Source: Zwartia hollandica
GTDB lineage: Bacteria > Pseudomonadota > Gammaproteobacteria > Burkholderiales > Burkholderiaceae_B
Direction of reading: 5' to 3'
Assembly (NCBI RefSeq): GCF_019923725.1
Contig: NZ_JAHXRI010000007.1
Coordinates: 498,634-552,240, forward strand
Length of the DNA stretch: 53,607 bases
Below are positions 9,535 to 16,813 of the stretch, piece by piece. The notes below the pieces were generated by a model. The model was not told where the DNA came from. It worked only from the letters and a program-made list of their open reading frames with translations, and ran no database searches. The stretch's first letter is position 1. Every line of letters begins with the position of its first letter. The position numbers were made by a program, and so were the translations under genes.

Positions 9535-11077
9535 TAGCCTGCAACAACGACTGCCCCAGCATGTCGATAGAGGCCTCAGCGGGCGGGCAAGCCGCAGTGG
9601 CTAAACGGTCACTTCGCCAAACAAAGTAATCCGTGCATCCCGCGGGTGCGCCAAGCTTAGCGTAGGCCCCATCCATAATCGGTACATGGTCACCGTACCA
9701 GCACAACACACCTGGCCGTGTCTGATTCCTTGCTAAGGCTTCTGTCAGTCGCCCCACCATGGCATCCGCATTGGCCAAGTGCCTGAGGTAAACAGGAATA
9801 TCCGAGCAACCTGCGGGTAGCTCCGAGACTAACCATCGTTGGGCTTGCTCTGCAGACAAGTTCTCGAGATGCAGCGGCCCATGGTTTTCCATGGTGATCA
9901 CAAAGATAAAGAGCGGTCGGGTGTCACCTTCTCTCTCATGCTCTTGCAGTAAGTGCTCAATCTTTTGCGCAACCGCGAGATCCCCTACATAGGGATAGCC
10001 TGCCTCCGGCGGCTCAAACTCGCTGATGTCGATCAAGCGATCAAAGCCTAATAACGGAAACAACCGATCGCGATGATAAAACTTACCTGAATAGGGATGA
10101 ATCGCCACCGTCCGATAGCCGCGCTGTTGATACTGGCGCGCAAGACTCGGTGTTTGCGCAGACACCAAGCGACGGTAAGGGTTGAACCGATCGATGCCTA
10201 AGCGCTCCAGCGCGATACCCGTCAAAAACGAGAACTCCGTGCGAACGGTATTCGCCCCCCAAGCTGGCACAGCCATCACCCCGCACGCGACCGACTCTGC
10301 ACACGCACGATCAAAATGCGTCAAAACACTGGCATCGATTCCCGAACACCAACGTCGAATATCAAAAAACGATTCACTTTGTACAACGATGAGGTGTGGT
10401 GAAGTTAAATGCGGTGAAGTTAACTGCAGTTCCTCAGTCTCCCCCACCAACGATGAGATCCCTTCAAGCTTAGGTACCGCTTGCCGCTCCGCACGACAAT
10501 AAAGCCATAGCGCGGGCAGCAGGCCATAACGACGGATATCCTCTTCGGGTCGAAAGCTCAACGTGAAGACACTGCGCGAGCCTATCAACACCAACACCGC
10601 ACCAAGCACTGCGAAGGCTACACACAGTACAACCGCAGTCCAAACGCCCGACTGTTCGGTAACGGGCGCCTCAAGCCGCAACACGACGAGTAAACCAAAG
10701 ATCAACAACCCAATACAGACTAGCGTGCGCCCCCACCCAAAAAACGGAACGTAAAGCCGAGGAAAGCGGCAGGCATCCACCAAGTACTGCACATCTTGAT
10801 AGATGAAGGGCTCACGCAACGCTGCATATTTAGCGTGATTGATGATCACCAGCACACACTGGATAGTCGCTGTCAAAAAAGCACTGACCCACAGACGCTG
10901 AAACTGCATGAACTCGATCGCGAAGACGATCAACCATAGGCCGCAATGAATCAAGAGCGCGCCCATGGGGCGCCTCCAGCATTTCTCGGCTTGGGGCGTG
11001 ACAAAGTCATCAATCACAAAGGACGATAGCAGCCCAACACCAAGCACAAGCCCAATCGTCAGCGCACTATCAAGCAC
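9521..11077 (-). CDS. wcbQ: LtaS/OpgB-like membrane phosphotransferase of capsule locus (WcbQ/RkpI position)
   Basis: This 518-residue protein begins with four or five hydrophobic membrane segments (residues about 1-190) followed by a large soluble alkaline-phosphatase-superfamily domain. Metal and nucleophile motifs of the LtaS/OpgB sulfatase fold are visible: VVQSESFFD (Glu), GANTVRTEF (Thr277 as likely nucleophile) and CWYGDHVP (Asp, His). Family members transfer phosphoglycerol or phosphoethanolamine from phospholipids to sugars or polymers outside the inner membrane, so a transfer to the capsule or its lipid is plausible but inferred. It starts with GTG inside the stop of the reductase gene (8-nt overlap) and is the last gene of the leftward operon. 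In gene order it corresponds to WcbQ/RkpI, proteins known only as capsule-required membrane proteins. Residues HLTSPHLTSP come from a 15-bp tandem duplication. Confidence 0.8.
   Translation of the reverse strand: MLDSALTIGLVLGVGLLSSFVIDDFVTPQAEKCWRRPMGALLIHCGLWLIVFAIEFMQFQRLWVSAFLTATIQCVLVIINHAKYAALREPFIYQDVQYLVDACRFPRLYVPFFGWGRTLVCIGLLIFGLLVVLRLEAPVTEQSGVWTAVVLCVAFAVLGAVLVLIGSRSVFTLSFRPEEDIRRYGLLPALWLYCRAERQAVPKLEGISSLVGETEELQLTSPHLTSPHLIVVQSESFFDIRRWCSGIDASVLTHFDRACAESVACGVMAVPAWGANTVRTEFSFLTGIALERLGIDRFNPYRRLVSAQTPSLARQYQQRGYRTVAIHPYSGKFYHRDRLFPLLGFDRLIDISEFEPPEAGYPYVGDLAVAQKIEHLLQEHEREGDTRPLFIFVITMENHGPLHLENLSAEQAQRWLVSELPAGCSDIPVYLRHLANADAMVGRLTEALARNQTRPGVLCWYGDHVPIMDGAYAKLGAPAGCTDYFVWRSDRLATAACPPAEASIDMLGQSLLQATNAL
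10398..10427 (-). repeat. 15-bp tandem duplication inside the phosphotransferase gene
   Basis: Two adjacent 15-bp units differ by one base (GGTGAAGTTAAATGC, then the same with ACTGC at the end). They encode the pentapeptide HLTSP twice, in frame. The repeat lies just before the first metal-ligand motif of the soluble domain and probably lengthens a surface linker by five residues. It looks like replication slippage and leaves the reading frame intact. Confidence 0.85.
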
Positions 11078-11828
11078 GGTAGCCCATCCAGCGCAGCAGC
11101 CGAATCGACCAATCCATGGGCAAAACGCTCAGCAACCAGGTCCCGACGTTCAGTGGGAACGGAAAACGAATCGTCGCCTGATTGCGTGCTACGCCCTTTT
11201 GAATCACCGCCGCTGCCCGCTCGGCAGACCAAAGCCAAGGTTTGGGTCCTGGCATTGCCGCAGACATCTCCGATTCCACATAACCAGGCAACACGACCGA
11301 CACACCGACCCCTTCAGGCGCGAGCCAGCCACGCAAAGACTCGCCATAACTTTTAAGCGCGGCTTTACTCGCACAATACGCAGGAGTCGCGGGCAAACCG
11401 AAATAGGCTGCGAGCGAACTGATCAAGACGATTTGTCCTGCACGACGCGTACGCATGCCAGGTAATACGGCTTGTACCAGAGCGATGGCAGCGCGCAGAT
11501 TCACATTGAACAGGTGGTCCGTGTCTTCCCACGACTCACCCTTCCCGTCTGCCCCAATATTGATATTGATGCCTTGGTTGACGATCACGATGTCGAAGGC
11601 CAGCGTTTGCTCAAGCATGGACACCCATTGCTGGAGGGTTTCAATCTGCGTAATATCGAAAGCACCGACGACAACCTGCGCACCACGCGCCTCACACTGT
11701 TGGCGCAAGGACTCTAGGGCCGGAACCCGACGTCCCTGCAACACTAGTGTCACGTCCGGCGCCGCATACTGAAGCGCGAGTGCCTGCCCAATACTGCCCG
11801 ACGCTCCGGTAATTAAGATGTTACGCAT
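11070..11828 (-). CDS. wcbP: Short-chain dehydrogenase/reductase of capsule locus (WcbP/RkpH type)
   Basis: This 252-residue classical SDR has the cofactor motif TGASGSIGQ at residue 7 and the catalytic pair in YCASK, preceded by LISSLAAYFG. A hydrophobic C-terminal tail (FPFPLNVGTWLLSVLPM) may hold it at the membrane, as in 3-ketosphinganine reductases and other lipid-acting SDRs. RkpH and WcbP are the matching proteins in other capsule loci. Its obvious substrate in this context is the amino ketone from the oxoamine synthase, which it would reduce to an amino alcohol; this is inference. Both ends overlap neighbours by exactly 8 nt (ATGCGTAA with kpsS, GTGCTTGA with the phosphotransferase), so expression is tightly coupled. 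Confidence 0.85.
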   Translation of the reverse strand: MRNILITGASGSIGQALALQYAAPDVTLVLQGRRVPALESLRQQCEARGAQVVVGAFDITQIETLQQWVSMLEQTLAFDIVIVNQGININIGADGKGESWEDTDHLFNVNLRAAIALVQAVLPGMRTRRAGQIVLISSLAAYFGLPATPAYCASKAALKSYGESLRGWLAPEGVGVSVVLPGYVESEMSAAMPGPKPWLWSAERAAAVIQKGVARNQATIRFPFPLNVGTWLLSVLPMDWSIRLLRWMGYRA

Positions 11829-13113
11829 AGGATTTACTTATCCACACTTCAAGGGGTGAACGCTCTGCTTGCAGCACCTGCGCACTGCCCTGTACAGCCA
11901 AGGCTATGCCTTGCGCACAATAGAACCCACCGTTGACTTGCGTCGTGCTCAACACCACTGCTTTGAAAGAAGCAAACAACAAGGGATCAGGCGCCGGCAA
12001 ACTTGTCCAAAAGGCATCGAGCCCGCACTGCGCTGTTAGCCCTGGCAGCTGATATGTTGCATCGGCCAGGCATAGGGTCGGGCAGCCATGTTCAAGCGCC
12101 ACGCTACCCACGGTGCTATTGAGGGTGACGGTACCGCTCGCACAAGCCAGAATCTGATACAAATCGCCCGCTTCGCAATACTGCACACGGCCTGCGAGAT
12201 CATATTGTTGGATCAGGCGTGCCAGTAACGTTGGATAGCGGACCCGTCCATCATCCAGGGGATGATTCTTAACAAGCAAACAAGACGATGCCGGTGCGTG
12301 ACAGGCAAAAGAGGAGATTACGTGCTCAAGCACAGCGCTCATGCTGTTCAGTACGAGTTGATCGCGAACCTGGAAGTCACTATCAAGTTGCAAGGGCAAA
12401 AAATACAGTGCTCCACCCTTGCGAATACTCTCTAACCAGTGCGAGAAATCACGCTGTTGCGACGGCGTGTAGAGCCGCGTCTCGATCTGACGGCGAACAT
12501 AACCAACATATTCATCGGGCGCCCAGCTCAATGCATGCGTGCGGTAAGCGGGAAAGAGCAACGGGTTCAACGCGCTCGCAGTGTGATACAACACATCATG
12601 TCCCGCGCGACGCCAAAACGCAGACTTGAACGGCTGGGCCACGGGCAACGTGTCCTTGGCGTGAAGCAATTGCTCGCCAACACGACGATACCAGTCAGGG
12701 TCTTTAGGCAACTGCGAGCGTGCATTGACCCCTTCGCGCTCCAACGTAATCCAATAAGGCCGGAAATAGCCTTCCTCAAAGACATGATTACGCAAGGCAT
12801 TCTGGTGGGCCGCCTCAACGGCCCGTTGATGGACGGGCCTGCGATCCCCAAACAGCACTTGATCTGTAATGCCAAACTTGCGATAGATTTCAGCTAAGAA
12901 CGACGGCAACTCAGACAGCGCACCTCGGAACCAGCGGGACGTACGTGGCGCCCAATAGGCGAGGTCGCCACCGTTGAAACTTACCTTGTGCACCTGGTGG
13001 CCGTCTTGCTCAAGCTTGTATGCCAGATGCTTAAAAAATGGTGAGCTGACCCCCTGCAAGAATAGAAAGGATTTTTTCTCAGGCGCGCTTCTAGGGGCCG
13101 TGACCTTAACCAT
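11821..13113 (-). CDS. kpsS: KpsS-like capsule Kdo transferase/export protein (WcbO/RkpJ type)
   Basis: This 430-residue protein begins with FLFLQGVSSPFFKHLA and carries KVSFNGGD, both typical of the KpsS/LipB family. Later hallmarks are VKNHPLDDGR and the segment GTVTLNSTVGSVALEHG, which forms the nucleotide-sugar site. In E. coli, KpsS adds the first beta-Kdo to a phosphatidylglycerol acceptor to start the capsule linker; here the acceptor may be the locus-specific lipid. The frame is open for 39 more codons upstream, to 13230, but I place the start at the ATG at 13113. It overlaps the upstream stop codon by 8 nt (ATGGTTAA) exactly as at the next two junctions, whereas the longer version would overlap by 125 bp and begin with an unconserved Cys/Arg-rich tail. 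It is the second gene of the leftward operon. Confidence 0.85.
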   Translation of the reverse strand: MVKVTAPRSAPEKKSFLFLQGVSSPFFKHLAYKLEQDGHQVHKVSFNGGDLAYWAPRTSRWFRGALSELPSFLAEIYRKFGITDQVLFGDRRPVHQRAVEAAHQNALRNHVFEEGYFRPYWITLEREGVNARSQLPKDPDWYRRVGEQLLHAKDTLPVAQPFKSAFWRRAGHDVLYHTASALNPLLFPAYRTHALSWAPDEYVGYVRRQIETRLYTPSQQRDFSHWLESIRKGGALYFLPLQLDSDFQVRDQLVLNSMSAVLEHVISSFACHAPASSCLLVKNHPLDDGRVRYPTLLARLIQQYDLAGRVQYCEAGDLYQILACASGTVTLNSTVGSVALEHGCPTLCLADATYQLPGLTAQCGLDAFWTSLPAPDPLLFASFKAVVLSTTQVNGGFYCAQGIALAVQGSAQVLQAERSPLEVWISKSYA

Positions 13114-14302
13114 AGGACATAGGTCCGACAACGGGATGCGCGCCATCGCTTGCAGCGCGATAGGGGCGGTTTTCCTCTCGACCGTGGAGCGTGTAATGCA
13201 CGTCCGCCTCAGGCACTCCGCATTGCACATCGGGATTCAACGCAAGATATTGCACCGGATCAAAATCGCTCGGCACATCCACTTTATAAAGACGTTTCTC
13301 TGCACGACCATGCCATACATAATGGGCCTCGAGGTCAGCACGAGAACCTTTTACATCCGGATTCAGACGCAGATATTCCTCAGCCTTGAAATCGAGCGGC
13401 AAGCGCTGCGGTTCGACACTCGCGAGATACGGTTTAAATAAGGCCTTTTTTTTCCAGAAGTACAAGCCATCGCCACCGCGCTCTACCGCTCCGTAGGTGA
13501 TTTGCTCAATACCTTGGACCAAAGGGTCTGACCGTTCTAGCAGCCACTCAATTATGTGCAGATGCAGTTGCTTCATCACACCGTGAGGGACGTGTTCAGC
13601 ATGGCCAATGAAATCGCGGCAAGTCACCGTGTTGCCGATTCGGTAGAGTCGTGCGTAGCCAACCAGTTGCTGCTCAGTCTGTAACGCTCCCTGGCGATAT
13701 CCTGCTTTGGGCAAAAACACCCCAATTATTTTTTCCCAATGCTGGGTGCATTCTGGTGCGTCAATCCTTGCATAGTGTTGTGGCGGCCCACCCAGGTGTT
13801 CTAATCGCATCAAAAAAGCATCTAAGTACACACCAAAACTGCGTAACTTCGCCGAACGATGAATCGCCAGAATATCTGGGGAGTAGTTTGCCAGCTGAAC
13901 GTCCTGCACGCGATAACCTGCACGCTTAGAAAGCGCGGCATTCCGCAGGAAACTTCCAGACTTGCGGCGCATCTCCGTTTGATAGTCTGCGTAACGCGCA
14001 TAATGGATCAAGGGTATGGCGTGCAGTGTGGCAGAACTGCGAAACTTCAGTTTTGCGGCTTCAGGGCGTGTGCGATGGGTACTGCGCAATTTGCCATAGG
14101 CCAAGTCATAACGGCGTATGAGTGGCACACAGGCTGCGCATCCGCAGGCTCCGGTCTGGCCCAGACGAATCGACACAGAGGGTAAACGTTCAGATTCCTG
14201 TGCGACATCACTCCCCTCCCGACGTCGCCAACGCGGGGCGTAGTGCCAGGGTTCCCAATATCGAGTGAAGTTGGCGTATAAGAACGTCTTGAAGCGATCC
14301 AT
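13106..14302 (-). CDS. GNAT-like acyltransferase with two C-terminal NPDV/HG repeats
   Basis: This 398-residue protein is first in the leftward capsule operon. Residues about 90-290 resemble an acetyltransferase-like fold of the GNAT/FemAB kind (for example SFLRNAALSKRAGYRV and QLVGYARLYRIGN). The C-terminal 110 residues hold two copies of a repeat of about 40 residues: FKAEEYLRLNPDV then HYVWHGRAEKR, and FDPVQYLALNPDV then HYTLHGREENR. The same YL..NPDV..HY..HG pattern is known from tandem tails of bacterial glycosyltransferases and surface-glycan proteins, so it may tether the enzyme to the glycan machinery. An N-terminal cluster CGCAAC could bind a metal. Fold assignment is moderate; function is unknown, possibly acylation of a capsule sugar or lipid amine. 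The reading frame covers an ATG start at 14302, with a 56-bp gap before the chromate transporter gene. Confidence 0.6.
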   Translation of the reverse strand: MDRFKTFLYANFTRYWEPWHYAPRWRRREGSDVAQESERLPSVSIRLGQTGACGCAACVPLIRRYDLAYGKLRSTHRTRPEAAKLKFRSSATLHAIPLIHYARYADYQTEMRRKSGSFLRNAALSKRAGYRVQDVQLANYSPDILAIHRSAKLRSFGVYLDAFLMRLEHLGGPPQHYARIDAPECTQHWEKIIGVFLPKAGYRQGALQTEQQLVGYARLYRIGNTVTCRDFIGHAEHVPHGVMKQLHLHIIEWLLERSDPLVQGIEQITYGAVERGGDGLYFWKKKALFKPYLASVEPQRLPLDFKAEEYLRLNPDVKGSRADLEAHYVWHGRAEKRLYKVDVPSDFDPVQYLALNPDVQCGVPEADVHYTLHGREENRPYRAASDGAHPVVGPMSYG

Positions 14303-14358
14303 TAAACACGCAAAGAAAACTGCATTGAGGGCTTCAAGTATACAACTGGAATCCTAAA

Positions 14359-14949
14359 TTAAACCGCCAATATTCCACTAGCACCCAACAAAGCCCCAAT
14401 CCCGAGCAACCAAAACATATTGATTTTGGTGCGCCACACAATCAAGGCCACCACCGCCGTCAACACCCACAGCGGCCAGTCGTGCACACCATCGGTATTC
14501 GCTGTCGCAAGCAACCAACCAGACGCCACCATCAACGACGTCACGATCGGCCCCATGCCCTGCTTAAAGGCGCGCACAGCGCGCAAATCTTTATTACGGT
14601 GCACCCAGCTCGCAGTAATGAAGATCAAGGTAGAACTCGGCACCAGAATCCCGATCATGCTGAGCGTCGCTGCAAAGAGCGCCGGGCCGAAACCGCCTGC
14701 ATTCAAACCGATATTCCAGCCAATCAAGGCTACGAACAATACATTGGGACCTGGTGCGCCTTGCGCGATCACGACTGACGCACTGAACTGTGCATCGGTT
14801 AACCATTGCTCCTGCGTGACAAGGTGATGGTGGATTTCAGGCAGCATCACCAGCGGGCCGCCGACGGACGTCAACGAGAATTGCAGGAAATATCTTAAGA
14901 GATCAAACCAGTCCGACCACTGCATCAAAATGCTGATTGGCGGATTCAT
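14359..14949 (-). CDS. Chromate transporter half (ChrA family, second subunit)
   Basis: This 196-residue membrane protein is one half of a split CHR-family transporter. The family N-terminal signature appears as FSLTSVGGPLVMLPEI, followed by QWLTDAQF and QGAPGPNV, then several hydrophobic helices. Short-chain CHR proteins work as pairs of homologous six-helix subunits in opposite orientation, equivalent to the two halves of full-length ChrA (about 400 residues). Here the start overlaps the stop of the partner gene by 4 nt. Known members export chromate or resemble sulfate transporters; substrate here is not proved. The pair is not accompanied by a visible chrB regulator. Confidence 0.85.
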   Translation of the reverse strand: MNPPISILMQWSDWFDLLRYFLQFSLTSVGGPLVMLPEIHHHLVTQEQWLTDAQFSASVVIAQGAPGPNVLFVALIGWNIGLNAGGFGPALFAATLSMIGILVPSSTLIFITASWVHRNKDLRAVRAFKQGMGPIVTSLMVASGWLLATANTDGVHDWPLWVLTAVVALIVWRTKINMFWLLGIGALLGASGILAV

Positions 14950-15533
14950 AGCTTTGCCTTCTTCGCAGCATCTTTAAGCTTGATGTACGCGATCACACAG
15001 CCAATGCCACCGAGTCCAAGCAAAACATACGTCATCCGCCATTGCAACAAGGCTGTACCGACAAAGCTTGCCACACCCAATATCGCACACAGCACGGGAC
15101 CCAAGATATTATTTTTTAACCCCGACAACAACTTGATACCGGTTGCAGTGATCAGACCTGCAGCGACTGCACCCATGCCACGCAAGGCTGAAATCACTTC
15201 CGGGTGGTGTCCAAAAAACGTGTATGCGACCGCCAACAGCAACACAATCACCGACGGCATGGCGAACATGCCCACCACCGCAGCCACTGCACCGCGCCAA
15301 CCAAAGTAGCGTGAACCGACAATGACAGCGATATTCAACGCAGGCGGCCCCGGCATGGTACGCGCGACCGCCCACTCTTCAATAAACTCTGCGCGTGTCA
15401 GCCATTTTTTCTTTTCAACCATCTCGCGCTCAATAAACGCGAGTACGCCGCCAAAGCCCTGAATGGCTAAGAGGCTAAAGGTAATAAACACCTCGCGTAT
15501 CGACTGCGGACGAGGTCTTTCCAACGAAGTCAT
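14946..15533 (-). CDS. Chromate transporter half (ChrA family, first subunit)
   Basis: This is the 195-residue partner of the preceding subunit and is transcribed first. Its N-terminus has FSLLAIQGFGGVLAFIE, KWLTRAEFIEEWAVA and TMPGPPALNIAV, the conserved CHR-domain blocks, followed by five or six hydrophobic segments. The pair gives a heterodimeric transporter of about the same total length as a classic ChrA. The transglycosylase gene ends upstream on the same strand with 19 bp between, so read-through from that gene is possible. Confidence 0.85.
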   Translation of the reverse strand: MTSLERPRPQSIREVFITFSLLAIQGFGGVLAFIEREMVEKKKWLTRAEFIEEWAVARTMPGPPALNIAVIVGSRYFGWRGAVAAVVGMFAMPSVIVLLLAVAYTFFGHHPEVISALRGMGAVAAGLITATGIKLLSGLKNNILGPVLCAILGVASFVGTALLQWRMTYVLLGLGGIGCVIAYIKLKDAAKKAKL

Positions 15534-15552
15534 GCTGCTTTGCTTCCAACGA

Positions 15553-16782
15553 TTAATTACGTAAGGCCTTCAACACCCGTTGTCCGGCGCGGCCATCTAC
15601 GGGCATGCCCACTTTAGCCTGAAAATCACTGATCGCCTTGCGCGATACCGCACCGATCAAGCCATCGACTTCGCCGACGTCATACCCGCGTTTGATCAAC
15701 AGCTGCTGAATCTCGCGACGCTCCGCACGACTTGTGCCCGCATCCTCCGTAGGCCAAGGAGTCTTGAATACGCCCCCGCCCCCAATACGGTCTGCTAAGT
15801 GCGCAATCGACAAGCCATAGGATTCCGCCGCGTTATAGCTATAGATTGCGTCGAAATTACGGAACACTAAAAACGCTGGTCCTTTCGGGCCTGACGGTAA
15901 CAATAAAGCGGCTTGCGTTGTATCCGTTACACCGGCAGCCTTAGCGCGAGATGCATCAATAGGCTTGATGCCTGCAGCGGTCCATTGCGACAAAGGCTGC
16001 TTGGTGCGTCGACCCGACGGGCCGGCGTAGTCCGCCGGGATCTTGACCTCGTAACCCCAGGCCTGGCCCTTTACCCAACCCGCCTTTTGCAGGAAGTTAG
16101 CTGTTGAGCCCAAGGCATCCGGAACAGAGTTCACGATGTCACGCTTACCATCACCATCAAAATCAACGGCTAACCGTTGATAGGTCGTAGGCATGAACTG
16201 AGTCTGACCAAACGCCCCAGCCCAAGAGCCCACCAACACCTCAGGCGCAATATCGCCGCTCTGCAAGATACGCAACGTAGCGAGGAGCTCGCCCTTAAAA
16301 AAGGCCTGACGCTTATTTGCACATACTAGCGTAACGAGCGAACGCACAAGCTCACGCTTGCCTTGTATACGACCATAATTGGATTCAACACCCCACACCG
16401 CCACGATGATGCGTGCATCGACACCATACTGTTGCTCGGCCCGCTGCAACACTTCGGACCATTTTTTTTGCATGGCACGACCATCGTCGACCCGCTCCTG
16501 ATCAACCAGGCCAGCGACATAATCCCAAATCGCGGTACGGAACTCCGGCTGAAAATCAAACGCCTTCAGCACATCTGGATCGGACTCAACACCCTTAGTT
16601 GCGCTATCAAAGGTTTTAGCGGTGATCCCTTGTGCAAGGACCTCTTTACGCAAGCCCGCCACACAGGCGTCTACATTCTGTCCGTGGCTCAGGCCAGACC
16701 ATAGACCCAGCACACTCAATAGCCCTGCGGCAACAGCTTTAGTAAGAAAGGTTTGCATGGGTGCTATCGCAGTCTGCCTCAT
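15553..16782 (-). CDS. Lytic murein transglycosylase, MltB/SLT_2 family with peptidoglycan-binding domain
   Basis: This 409-residue secreted enzyme cleaves peptidoglycan glycan strands to give 1,6-anhydroMurNAc ends. After a signal peptide (TKAVAAGLLSVLGLWSGLSHG) comes the SLT_2 catalytic domain, with the catalytic Glu in VAVWGVESNYGR. The motif GSWAGAFGQTQFMPTTY is typical of MltB-like enzymes. A C-terminal PG_binding_1 domain follows (IQQLLIKRGYDVGEVDG and SRKAISDFQAKVGMPVDG). No lipobox Cys is seen, so it is likely soluble periplasmic rather than a lipoprotein. The frame extends to a GTG at 16806, but the ATG at 16782 has AGAGG eight bases upstream and is preferred; an ATG at 16758 is also possible. 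Confidence 0.9.
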   Translation of the reverse strand: MRQTAIAPMQTFLTKAVAAGLLSVLGLWSGLSHGQNVDACVAGLRKEVLAQGITAKTFDSATKGVESDPDVLKAFDFQPEFRTAIWDYVAGLVDQERVDDGRAMQKKWSEVLQRAEQQYGVDARIIVAVWGVESNYGRIQGKRELVRSLVTLVCANKRQAFFKGELLATLRILQSGDIAPEVLVGSWAGAFGQTQFMPTTYQRLAVDFDGDGKRDIVNSVPDALGSTANFLQKAGWVKGQAWGYEVKIPADYAGPSGRRTKQPLSQWTAAGIKPIDASRAKAAGVTDTTQAALLLPSGPKGPAFLVFRNFDAIYSYNAAESYGLSIAHLADRIGGGGVFKTPWPTEDAGTSRAERREIQQLLIKRGYDVGEVDGLIGAVSRKAISDFQAKVGMPVDGRAGQRVLKALRN

Positions 16783-16813
16783 CAAATTTCGCCTCTTCAA
16801 TTTCACCTCTGCA

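Noticed and set aside
13113-13230. Longer kpsS start at 13230
   Set aside because: It would overlap the upstream gene by 125 bp and adds a Cys/Arg-rich stretch unlike the family. The ATG at 13113 matches the 8-nt overlaps at the next junctions.
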